Shown here one piece after another: positions 9,567 through 20,900 of a stretch of DNA of 64,000 nucleotides. Source of the stretch: Ophiodon elongatus (Eukaryota > Chordata > Actinopteri > Perciformes > Hexagrammidae); contig JACSYO010000437.1 in the NCBI GenBank assembly GCA_016806645.1, forward strand, positions 1-64,000, given 5' to 3'. Position 1 is the first letter of the stretch; every line of letters starts with the position of its first letter. The notes beneath the pieces were generated by a model that did not search any database, had not been told where the DNA came from, and saw nothing but the letters and a program-made list of their open reading frames with translations. The translations under genes and the position numbers were made by a program.

Positions 9567-10013
9567 TTTTCACCACTTTAAACCAACGAACTGTGAACGC
9601 AAACTGCAGCGACGCTTAATGTACAAATATATTCATATTTATATATATAAACTCACTAATTTGTTTTAAAGATATCCACATTAAATGTTATATCTAACGG
9701 CCGTTTGAATGATACAAATGAAAAAAATAGAGAACATTGTCTTTTCTGAATGTTAAAAGAACTTTGTGAAACATATTTGGTTTGATAAATTATCTATATT
9801 TTTCTGCATATATGTCACAATAAACATCATATATAACACCAAAAGAATATTAATATCTGCGCAATTCATCTAAACTGTCATATTTAACCATTTTAATAAA
9901 AGACAAAGAAAATACAAAACATACAAATTATTGAAGATAATTGTTTCATGACATTCTAATAAAAAAATGTGTATAATATTTCATGTTGTAGAAATTATAA
10001 ATCTGTTACTTAC

Positions 10014-10051
10014 AGTTAATGATGACTTTGGTTCCTCCACCAAAAGTCCAC
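10014..10051 (-). CDS. Ig light-chain J segment J2
   Basis: 38-base J encoding W-TFGGGTKVIIN, then the GTAAGT donor. It differs from J1 at the first residue and at K-V and I-N near the end. It belongs to the C2 unit. Confidence 0.94.
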
Positions 10052-10090
10052 CACAGTGATACAAACTCATTAAGTGGCCGTACAAAAACC
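10052..10090 (-). other. 23-spacer recombination signal of J2
   Basis: Nonamer GGTTTTTGT (10,090-10,082), 23-base spacer, CACTGTG (10,058-10,052) on the minus strand. The spacer is identical to that of J1. The 10,091-10,540 interval upstream shows no gene. Confidence 0.95.
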
Positions 10091-10730
10091 TCCTGCACTG
10101 TGAACAATCATCTGTTCACTGAAAACTCACCTTTTTTTCTGGTTAAACTGACCAATTCATATTTTTTTAATGGACAAAATGATTTGACTGAAATTGCCTA
10201 AAAAATAAACATAATTTCTAATAATTTCATTGTCATTTTTTACAGTTATTAGACAAACTGTTAATTTCACCCCTTAGAAATATTTGTATTTTGTAATTAT
10301 TACATCATTTGCAAACTGCATAAATAATATGTTTTAAAAATCTTGAATTAAAAGAATATAGCAGAAATCTCTCCAAAGTATATTGTTTATGTGCATACCC
10401 AATGGGTAAATATAGTAGAAGAAAAATACATATTATACAAACCACATTGACACCATTTTAATCCAAACGTTGAAAATGCTCAATGCTGCATATAATCTAT
10501 TTCTTCCCATCACAACAACATAATAAATATTTTTAATCCAAGCAGTATTCCTCCCGGTGTTGTGTCCCACATTGCCTTCAGTCTGCTGAGAGCAGAGAAA
10601 TCATTTCCATAGAGAGGAGGCGTTGCATCGTCAGCTGATCCTCCAGAGAACTGAGAAGGTTTATAGTCCTGTGAGTTCAACACTGCAGGACTCAGATCTG
10701 TCAGTCAACACAGCAGGAACCACAACCACC

Positions 10731-11189
10731 ATGACTCTGATCACCATCCTCATCTGGACGCTGGCCTGCTGCTGTTTTACAGGTTCATTCACTCAGCAAC
10801 ACTTCAAACATCATGTGCTGCCTTTTCTCTCATTTATTTCTGCTGATCAATGAATGATTTGTTTTTGTCTGCAGGATGCAGCGGTCAGGTGACTGTGACT
10901 CAGCCTCCAGTAGTGACATCTACTCCAGGATCCACTGTCACTCTCACCTGTAAGATTAGTCAACCTGTTTACACATTTGGTGCAGGTCAAGGTATGTGCT
11001 GGTATCAACAGAAATCTGGACAGGCACCAAAGCTCCTCATAAAATATGGGAGCACACGTCAATCAGGAACACCAGCTCGGTTTAGTGGCAGTGGAAGCAG
11101 CTCTGACTTCACTTTGACCATCAGTGGAGCTCAGGCTGAAGACGCAGCAGTTTATTACTGTCAGAGTTATCACAGTGGTGGAGTGTTCA
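10731..11189 (+). CDS. Ig light-chain V segment, family V3 (left copy 2)
   Basis: Leader exon 10,731-10,782, identical in peptide to the first V3. V exon 10,875-11,189. CDR1 is shorter (VYTFGAGQGMC) and again has a cysteine before the core Trp; the CDR3 end is CQSYHSGGVF. The translated V domain is the same as that of the minus-strand gene at 50,164-50,622 in the other cluster. Splice sites, frame and signal are intact. Confidence 0.94.
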
Positions 11190-11217
11190 CACAGTGATTT
11201 GTCGTCGTACAAAAACC
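11190..11217 (+). other. 12-spacer recombination signal of V3 (left 2)
   Basis: CACAGTG (11,190-11,196), 12-base spacer, ACAAAAACC (11,209-11,217). A further CACAGTG without a nonamer lies inside the CDR3 end at about 11,171. Confidence 0.95.
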
Positions 11218-11337
11218 TCCCTCAGTCAGACTGCAGAGACTCTGAGCTGTAACAGCAGGAACCGACTGCAGCTGCTGAAGAGGAAGAGACTCTGACACAG
11301 ACCAGTGAGCACAGAGCTGACAGTAACCTCACCAAGC

Positions 11338-11866
11338 ACAAACATTATAGTGATCTCTGCTTCTCACCTCAAAGTATTATTTTCACAATTTTCCGATTGC
11401 AGCAGGGACTTCTTGTTCCTCAGTTTGTGTTGCTGCATTATCACCCTGACCTTGGTTCTGTCAGACAGCTACCCCGAAGACAATCACACCTTTCTTCTAA
11501 TTTATGTACCAAAAACTATTTTTCTTTTGACTCTGAAGCCTTCGTGTTGAGACAAACTACTGGCTGTTCTTGTGTCTCTGTCCCAAACCATAGCCTGACC
11601 TGGAATATTATTTTGTACGTTTTAGGAAGTTTTTACCTTTAAGGATTGTCATCCCTTAAAATGTGCCAATTTACAGTGAAAGCATGCAGATGATGACGCA
11701 TACACACATCCTGAGTGACTTACCTCAGATTGCCTGAGTCGAAGTTCAATCCCACGTTTCCACGTCCCGACATCCCCAGTCAGTGTCCTTAACCTCTGAA
11801 CCATTTCCAGCACCGCTCAACCCAAAGAACCAGACAGAGGAAGAAGATCAGACTGAAGCTGTAGCA
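11338..11866 (+). other. Duplicate Ig flank (copy of 1-530)
   Basis: Nearly identical to the first 530 bases of the window. The homology stops at GCTGTAGCAA, where a deletion junction joins it to V2 leader sequence. No gene. Confidence 0.8.
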
Positions 11867-12440
11867 AGAGCTCTGCTTGTCATGTTGTATATTCTGAGTC
11901 AGGGTGAGAGATTTTGAAAAGTGACATTGTGAAAAATTCTATTTTATTAATGTTAATCTTAACTACTGATTCTCAAAGTTTATATTTAATTTAATATTTC
12001 AGAGACTTCTGCCAACACATTTCTTTCTTAGACTGACCAATCCAAGTCAGTCCGTCTTGGAGGGACTGTGACCATCATAATAATAATAATAATAATAATA
12101 ATACATTTTATTTATATAGCGTTTTTCAAAATTCTTAAAGACACTTTACAAACATTAAAATCATCATAAAAGAGCTATACACTGAAAACATGGGACATAC
12201 ATTCATCATATATTAAAAGCACTTCTGAAAAGGTGGGTTTTGATTTGTGATTTGAATTAGGAAGGTCAGTGCAGTTCTGGTATCCACAGAAATCTGAACA
12301 GCCTCCAAAGCTCCTCATAAAATATGGGAGCACACGTGAATCAGGAACACCAGCTCGGTTTAGTGGCAGTGGAAGCAGCTCTGACTTCACTTTGACCATC
12401 AGTGGAGCTCAGGCTGAAGACGCAGCAGTTTATTACTGGA
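11867..12440 (+). pseudogene. Chimeric V pseudogene (V2 5' part, V3 3' part)
   Basis: Positions 11,869-11,903 are the end of a V2 leader exon without its start codon. Positions 12,003-12,076 are the start of a V2 V exon with an in-frame TAG (FLS then stop). After a repeat insert, 12,271-12,440 continues as the 3' part of a V3 exon (PPKLLIKYGSTRESGTPARF) in which the YYC cysteine is TGG (Trp). There is no recombination signal. Clearly non-functional. Confidence 0.85.
12077..12270 (-). repeat. Retroelement 3' tail with (AAT)n inside pseudogene
   Basis: An AAT microsatellite (about 12,077-12,103) followed by ATTTTATTTATATAGCG and further sequence typical of a widespread fish retroelement 3' end, here in minus orientation with its (ATT)n tail. 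It separates the V2-like and V3-like halves of the pseudogene. Family not identified. Confidence 0.5.
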
Positions 12441-12559
12441 GATTTTTTGTTATCAAATTTGTATTGATTTTCTAGATATGCATTAAAAATCAACAAGTGA
12501 CAGTGAAGAACAGGACAAAAATGGAAATGTAGTGTGCATGCCCACACACATATATGCAT

Positions 12560-12720
12560 ACATGAAGTAACTTAAAAATAAAGGTATATATGCATTTACA
12601 TACATATACTTACATACAAACACACACACACACACACACATATACATGCATCCATACACACCCTCATATACAAACACACACACATTTACATGCATCCATA
12701 CACACCCTCATATACACATT

Positions 12721-12754
<34 letters not shown>

Positions 12755-12765
12755 CATATAGTGTT
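12560..12765. repeat. CA/TA microsatellite and short minisatellite
   Basis: Runs of (CA)n and (TA)n with a unit containing TACATGCATCCATACACACC repeated twice (about 12,643 and 12,687). Simple-sequence DNA; the open frames across it are not genes. Confidence 0.85.
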
Positions 12766-13029
12766 AACTACCTCCCTCCCACTATTGGCGATGCCCACCC
12801 CCCTCATACATCTCCAAATATTATACAAGGGAATGTATTATATTATGATACAATAACATAAATTGTTGATTTGATTCTTTTTTAACTACATTCATTTTTA
12901 CAATGTTTTTACTCGTCATTTAAAAAAAAAATTATATGATTCCAAAAAACATAGTGTTTTCTATTCAATGTCACATAATAATCTAAATAATAATCTAAAT
13001 ACCATCTCCTGTACTATCAGGTGTATCAG

Positions 13030-13345
13030 GTTTGATACTGAGATTTTTCATTCATTTACTGATAAAATAATATATGTGTTGAACAGGAATCCACATGAGA
13101 TTATGAACATAAAATAAAAATAAATAAAATAAATGTAACTATTGATTATATATTATTTAGTATTACATTGTATATAACATGTTACTTTTAAATATTTTCA
13201 AGCACAGAACAGTTCAGTTATCATGAAAAACAGAGACTCAGAAATAGAGTAATTTTCTGTTTTAATGAATTGAATGAATGTTGATCTCTGCAATTTCATC
13301 TCAAATTGTGAGATCAGCTTTATAAATATCAATATACAAACACTG
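13030..13345 (-). other. Decayed J-C intron remnant
   Basis: Patches matching the J1-C1 intron: TTGAACAGGAATC near 13,080 (compare 6,458) and GTGAGATCAGCTT near 13,309 (compare 6,721). No J, C or GGAAGTGAAA survives. Probably the last trace of a lost cassette at the inner edge of the left cluster. Confidence 0.5.
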
Positions 13346-13384
13346 AACTCTCATTTAATATTTTTAAAAAGCGTTATATTTGCT

Positions 13385-13530
13385 ATATTGTCTCTGCAAA
13401 TGTCTCAAAGGGTATTGGATGGATTGCCAGGAAATTTGGTTCAGATATTCATGGTGATCAGAAGATCTATTCTAATGATTTATGTGCTTATGGATCCATT
13501 CTTCTCACAAATTAAGTTAAATATCTCAAC
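13385..13530 (+). repeat. Dispersed fish repeat fragment
   Basis: Contains GGATGGATTGCCAGGAAATT and a nearby TTCATGGTGATCAGAAGA, a sequence common in fish introns. Two further members are at about 17,280-17,570 and 23,100-23,290. Class unknown to me. Confidence 0.5.
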
Positions 13531-14640
13531 ACATAATTAATGGAAAGTTGTATATATACTTTCATGGTTCCTGCAGCAGATTATGTGATGATTCTCTGTT
13601 AGTTTATTGCTATGAGCAGCACCTTTCACATTGTCATTTTATAGCTTGTTATTATAAGAAGTAGCAACTATAGCCACTTTAAGGACATTTTGTTCCATTT
13701 GTTGAACTTGCTGTGTGCATTGTTGGGATGCACGCAGGATTACATGTTATTGGATTGCTTACAAGTGACGTAGGCAGACATTGTTGGACAGGAGCCAGTC
13801 AACTTTGGATCTGTTCTGAGGTCAGCATGGCCGCTATGACGGCAGCAGACTACAGAATTAACAAGACATGCAAACAACACTGAGAATAGACATAGACACT
13901 ACTTGAGCAGCTAATAACAATGGTATGCCATGATTTCTGTTAACAGCTGTATTGATCCTGTAGCTGATGTCCCACGTTTTTGTTGTTTAAATATTCCTTT
14001 AGATCATTTATTATCTAGAACCATATAATAAATATAAAATCTGATTCTATCTTTCAGAGCTTTGATTCTGCTGAAATATACACATTGATAACGTGACAGT
14101 GCATCACTGGTCTTATCACAGAGTGCAAAGATGTTCACCTCATCAACCTGCAGTGTTTAAGCTCCTTTGAGACTGCTTCTCCGGGCCAACAAGACATTGT
14201 TTACCAATATAAATGCCAAGTCCTGACGTTAAGGCCCCTGATCCCTGAACAGATGATACAGCCTAACCTCAAGGTAAGATCAAATGATGCGTCAGGGTGT
14301 TCCCTAAACACTGAGGACTGATGCTGGTGTCTTATCTTTCGCCTCTGCCCTCTGGTTATCCTGCCCCGACAGCGCAACTCCTTCACTTACTCACAGTGAA
14401 AATCAAAATGCACCATTCGTATGTTCTCAGAGAGTAACAATGATGTCAGTGATCACAGAAACAATACAACACATTTTGATTTTGTTTAGATTTTTCTTAT
14501 TTATAATTATTTTCAAAAATTGTCATCTAATTAGTAAATTAACCCAAAACCAGATTCAGCAAATCAACAAAAGATTTGCAGCTAAATGCAAATCAGACAG
14601 GTCAAAGAGCAAGCACCTGTTTCATGATTGGGATAACTTG
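13531..14640. other. Intergenic, nothing recognised
   Basis: No exon, repeat or RNA gene recognised between the Ig cluster remnant and the transporter promoter. Confidence 0.4.
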
Positions 14641-14684
14641 GAGGTGGGTAGTAATAACCCATCAAAAGCGATGAAAGGAGGAGC

Positions 14685-14750
14685 TAATCCGTGCTGAGCC
14701 TCTTTGATTAGCCTGGGTGGCTGCGGAGAAGCATGGGATAGGGATAATCC
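14685..14750 (+). promoter_or_regulatory. CRX/OTX-like sites upstream of transporter
   Basis: TAATCC at 14,685-14,690 and 14,745-14,750 and GATTAG at 14,706-14,711 (CTAATC on the other strand), 215-280 bases before the start codon. TAATCC is the photoreceptor and bipolar-cell homeobox (CRX/OTX) site, and EAAT5 transporters are retinal in vertebrates. Functional use is inference. Confidence 0.4.
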
Positions 14751-14963
14751 TTTTAGGCAATGCTTAGGAATCAGTTAGTCAACATTTCCTGTCTTAGTCT
14801 GAAGTTCATCAGTGAGAGACAGGACCCACATTTGATCAGATCCACTAGCTGTCCTCCGTCTCGGATCCTGTGGGATACATCGACCAACTGATTTACCTCA
14901 ATCACTCGGATACCTGCATTCACTCAGGGTGGGAGGGGGGGCCTGCTGGGATACGGCCCGAAT

Positions 14964-17900
14964 ATGATGGAATGGTTGAAGAAGTTGATGAAAAATATGG
15001 TTTCGTGGAAAGCCAGGGCGTACGTGAAGGACTACTGCAAGAGGAACGGCCTGCTGACGCTCTCGGTTTTTGCTGTAGTGACGGGCTGTGTGCTTGGATT
15101 TGTCCTCAGGTCGCTCAACCTGTCCACACAGGTATGGATGGATAGAAAATTAACAGGGCGCAATTTGGCTAGTTTTGTGTCTTACAAACTTACATTTTAC
15201 ATTATTATCTTGATAGAATGTGTTGGGAGTTGTAACACTGTGTGCAAATCAACTTAATATTCAGGATGTGAAGTAACAGCCAGTCTGTGCTGTTCACTTC
15301 TGTTGTTAAAGCCACTTATGTAACAGGGAGAGTGGAAGCAAAGATAAGCAGAGGTGGCAGAAGTGCTGAAATAGTTCAAGTTGCTATAAATCACTACTTC
15401 TATGTTAACATTGGATCACTTCAGCACCAGAAGAAAGACATTGCTTGTACTGAAGAACCCACAGAGAAGGATCCACTGACTCTGCAGTTGCTCTCAGCTT
15501 TATGAATTTTTATAGCATTTTTGCTTTCAGTGCATCGTTTTCTGTTGCAGAAAGTTACATTTTTTTTGAAAAAGCACTTTAAATACCCACTGTACATTAC
15601 CTTCTCAGCATCAAACATCAGACAGACACAGTTGTCGACCAGCTGGTGGACGTAGTGGATAAAAGAGCTTTGTGTTGGATTTCAATGTAAGCAAAAGTAA
15701 TTGGGTCCTTACTCTCCTAGAAATAAAGTTTGATTCAGGTGTTACTCTCTCACACAGGCTAAGATCTACTTCTCCTTCCCTGGAGAACTGCTAATGAGGA
15801 TGTTAAAGATGTTGATTCTGCCACTCATCACCTCCAGGTAAGAAAAGTCCTCACCTGTGTGGGTTCAGACTCAAATATAACAGCAAACAGCTGCGGTGTT
15901 TTATTATAAGGAGTCGCAATTTTTCCTTCCCTGAAGACCTATGAAATGCATCACTTCGCCAATATACCAACAGATAAACATTTTCATGTTATCACAACTG
16001 TAAGATTAAGCATCAATCACACAAAACTTCCCATGCACAGTATTTATGTATATTTTTGACATCCCGTCACCTGGAATTCCTTTTACATACACTGATTGTT
16101 TTATTGAGCAATATTTGTAAAATAATTGTATCTGAAGCTCCATTGTCAAAGGTTCAATGGTTACATTGTTTGGAAATTAGTTAAAAAAAGAGCATTTCAC
16201 AGTTTAAACCAGAATTATTGAGAGCACCTTTTGTTCTCCCATCCAGTCTCATGTCAGGCCTGTCAGCCATGGACACAAAGGCAAGTGGTCGCCTGGGAGT
16301 CCTGACTATCACTTACTACCTGTGGACGACCTTCATCGCTGTCATCGTTGGCATCGTACTGGTGCTCATCATCCATCCGGGGACGGGCTCAGAGAAAGAT
16401 GGCCACCATTCAAGTTCAGGGCCTGTTATGACCTCCGCTGACGCTCTGCTGGACCTCATCAGGTAAATACTGACAGACACCACTCAAACATTTACCTTAT
16501 TGAAGCCTTTTGACGTCCAAGCTCTAAATGGGTTGTGTTCGAAATTGCATACTAACATATTGCATACACAATCAGTAGGTATTGCACACTGCCTACTGAA
16601 TGAAAGATTCAGAATGATTTAACCAGCTGACTGTTTAAACTGATATTCATGCCTAAGCAACAGTTTCAAGGCATCACATCTCTGAAAACGATAGCAGCAA
16701 AATTCCAAAAGGGAATTATTTGGATAAACTCATCACATATTGGGAATCTAAATGGTTACTTTCTCCCCTGAAAACATGTTAAATATGAATAAACACATTA
16801 CCAGCTTTTATCTTGGCTAAAAATCCCACAAGAATGACAGCTGGGTCGGTTTCAAGGCAACCTGGAAATAGCTCTCACATCTCCGAGAAACGATTGCAAA
16901 AATTTGCAAGAAACATGCGTTATTCTGATAAATTTACCACATGTTGGTAATCTAAACAGTTACTTTCTCACATGAAAACAAACCTATACAAATCTAATAA
17001 AGTGACAGCTTTTGGCCTGGCTCACCCAGACGAAATGCATTGTGGGGCAATTGAGTATGTGCAGTAAGCTCACGTCTCATATTTAGAAATGCTTGCTAAT
17101 GTAGTATACATCCAGGTATTTCATTTCCTGCCATACACAATTTCCACATACTATGCAGTGTTAACGCATTACATATTTAGTATGAATAGCATGTAATAGT
17201 ATGTTAGTATGTGATTTCGAACACAGACACTGCAATCTTTACCTGACCTCTGACATGATTCACTATAATTCCTCCTTCCAGGATGAACAAGAGTTTACAA
17301 CCATGCTGGTGTCTCTGTACGGCTGTACTTTGGCACAGTAATGCTTTGAGCTAAATGCTCATGTCAGCATGCTAACATGCTTGCAATGACAATGTAAACA
17401 GAGAAAAAGGACTATGATACACAAACTAGTTTGAAGAAAGTTCAGGAGATCATCAAAGACAATGGGATGCATCCCCTTGGCACCATGAATATGTGTACGA
17501 AATTGCAAAGCAATCTATTAAATAGTCGTTGGACCGACAGAGAGACATTGCTCTAAACAAAAACAAAAGTAAGAAGTTCATTGCTTCTTTCAGTCAACGT
17601 TAAGACGATCTTTCGCTTTCGCTTTTCATAAGAGCATCTTGTAGGACTACACAGCATTCAGTAAACAAGCAACCAAATCAGGCTTTCCTCCTAGACAGAT
17701 TTTTTTCTCTCTTTTGAGTTCTGAAGCAGATTTCCCATTAGAAACAATAAGAAGACATAATAACATATCTGGGGTCTCTGCTATTTTTGGAAAAGATCCG
17801 ATGACTGGAAAAAGTACTTCCCACATTCACTTCTTCGGTTAGGGGGCTGCACGTTGGTGTAGTGGCTAGCACTGTCACCTCTCAGCCAGAAGGGCCCGGG

Positions 17901-20900
17901 TTCTGTGTGGCGTTTGCATGTTCTCTCCGGGTTCTCCGGCTTCCTCCGAGAGTCCAAAGACATACAACTTAGGTAAATTGGAGAATGTCAGCGTGACTGG
18001 TTGTCTGTCTCTGTATATGTGCCCTGCGATAAACTGGCGACCAGTGCCAGTACCACTTCCGCCTTCTCCCAATGTCAGCTGGGATCGGCCCCCGCGATCC
18101 TGAATAGGATAAGCAGTTAGGGTAATGGAATGAAACAGACTTCTTCCGGAAGATGGAGAAAAGCTTGTTCTTAGTATAGGGGCTTTTCTACAGCTTTTCA
18201 GGAGATTTCAGATTTTCCCACTCCATCTCATTAGTGTTGCTTTCCAGGATGAGGACACCCTCTGACACCTGAGGAACGTCAGTATAGACCAATTCAACAA
18301 TTGAATAGCTCTCACAATGAAACAATGGAATTTTAGAAATCATGAAATTTGTCAGTGAGTAAAGCTTTCTGAAAATTTCTGAATTTCTGAAAAGGTTGTT
18401 ACATTTAGTAAAATCCCCAAAATATAATAAAAGAAACAAAATGGCAGCATATTTGAATCAATTATTACATATGATAACACCAATCAGAATCTACACCTTT
18501 GTGTCAGCAGGGGAAACATTTCAGCATTATAAATGAAAACAGAGAAGGAAATAAAATGTGCTTGTAAGACATTTGCAGTCTCACTCTTATGCAGCAGGTC
18601 GGCTAAGAATAGGAAGACACTTAATTGTGATCTGTTAAGCCTTCACTTTCTCAGAAGGTCCATGTGCGTACGTTACTCTGTGTACGATGTGTGTGTTGTG
18701 TGTGCTCAGGCTTACTGCAGGACCTTTCATGTCAGAGATCCACTAATACCTCCTTCTTAAACCTTTTAGTGAGCTGTATCTCTTTCTGTGAGCCAAAGGT
18801 CAGGTGTACATGTGGGTCCTCTTACGTCTTTGATGAGCTTGTTTCATGGGTTCAGTGTCATTGACGTACGATGTATTAATACAGTACACAATGTCCCTGT
18901 GCACGGCACACAGCATGTGAAGGCCTCTCTGTGTTGTGTGGACATGTGTCCCCTGGTTTTGTTGGAGTTTACTTTGTTGATATTCTTGTGTGTGTACATA
19001 TATCATTTATGATTCCATCTGTTAGATAAGTGTGTGGTCTGGTTTCACATTCTCACTGCACATTCTTCTTTTATAGTACCTGTTTATGTGTGGGAAATGG
19101 CTTCTGGACGTTTTTGTGACTATACGTCATTCATACATGTGGCTTCAGAGTCTATGCACTCTTTTTGTTTTTCCCCCTGGACTGCATTTGGGGGCTAGCC
19201 TTTAGTGGTGCCATTATTAGAGACACAGCTTTTATTTGAGAATTTAACAGCCAGTGGTGTAGGAATTATTCAGCTCATTTACTTAATTAAAAGTAGCATT
19301 TTCACATAACAGAAATATCCGCTTTGCAAAATGTTATGTAAGTAAAAATACATACAAAAAGTTTTGAAGTATCAAAAGTTGTATTTTTGTAAATGTTTTT
19401 ATTTTGAGGGTCAAAGTTCATTGTTGACCTTGAAAACAGTTGTTCTGGTACTGTACTTAAGTACAAAGTACTTGTGCTTCATTGAATATTTAAATTTCAC
19501 ACCACTTGTTTACTTCTACTCCACTTAATTTAAGAGAAAATGTTAACAAGTAAAAATAATCAAGTTAAACATATTTATTGAAATGACTCTTATACCATAT
19601 ATTATTGAGTAATATATTTCTGGACAGACTTCTGATTTATTTGACTGTATATTGTCTTTTATAGGAACATGATCCCGTCAAATCTAATTGAAGCAACATT
19701 TCAGCAGGTTAGTGGACAAAAGGAGGAAACTTGCAAAAATCATATCATTGATATGTACACATATTAACAAACCTCTGTGGTTGTTCTTTTTCGTCCAACT
19801 CCAGTACCGAACGGACCTGGTACCTATTGTACAGAACTCTGATGGAAAAGAATCTCAAGCCAACTATGTGTATGTCATGCCCGACTACCACAACCCTCAA
19901 CTGGGCCACCCAGTCTTCCTGGAGATCACCCCTGCTCCCGACGTCAAGTATAAAATTGTCCCCAGTACCAGCAAGGGCATGAACGTACTGGGGATTGTCA
20001 TCTTCTCGGCCACCATGGGTAAGACAATCACACAGCTCATTATATCACAGAAAACATCTCAAAACTATAAGCCTTGTTTATTTAAGTACTGTACTATAAT
20101 AGGTGAACCTCTATAAAGGGTTAAGTTAACGAATGGCTTTATTGATTATGTTATTACATACATTACATTATTACATTCCTTACATTATAAGCCATCAAAA
20201 AATGTTTTTTAAAAATCCTGGTGTTTATCCAAAATGACACTTTTGCTTCTCTTTAAGTAATCAGAAAGATGAGCTGACTTCAATTGAACGTTTTGTAGAT
20301 AACAAGCATACTATTTTATCAGCATTTATTCTTTACTGTAGTGAAAGAACGGAAGTATTATCAGCAAAATATAGCCGACTTTAAGGTGCTACTTTCGATA
20401 TTTAGAGCATATCTATTGCCTCCACGCGGCTCTCAACATGGCGCCGGCTCACAGCTAACGATGCTAACAGCACGAAAAGTGTCAACAAAGGCAACAGTGT
20501 TGACGGAGCTAACAGTGTTTCGCTAGGGGGGAACCAGAGGGTGGGTGCTTTACTTTTCTTACTGTTTAATGTCGTTCGGGATGCCATTATTAGCTGTAAC
20601 CGCTTTATGAATGCAGTACAGACCGTGAGCTAACCAGTGGGGCACCATCACATGCACTAACATGCACTAATAGCACGCGCGTGACTTCATTTTCTGCTCA
20701 GGTAGACATTACTCTACTATATCTTTGCATAGTAAATAGTTTTGTTGCTTCTATATTAATACTCTGAATATCAATGTTAGCACCTTTAAGGTTTCAAATG
20801 TAAGTGTACTGATATTGCAGAAAAAAGGCACCTACAGCTGATAATATTACTAGATTGATTCTAATGCAATCATTAGCAGCATTTTATTATTGCAGCTGGT

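Noticed and set aside
11171..11177. Extra CACAGTG inside the V3 CDR3 end
   Set aside because: No nonamer at 12 or 23 bases; the true signal is 19 bases downstream.
12590..12861. Open frames of His/Thr repeats
   Set aside because: Translation of the CA/TA microsatellite.
18660..19010. Possible extra transporter exon or gene in intron 3
   Set aside because: Frames are short on both strands, TG-rich, and neighbouring exons 3 and 4 already join in phase (LIR to NMIPSNLIEA).
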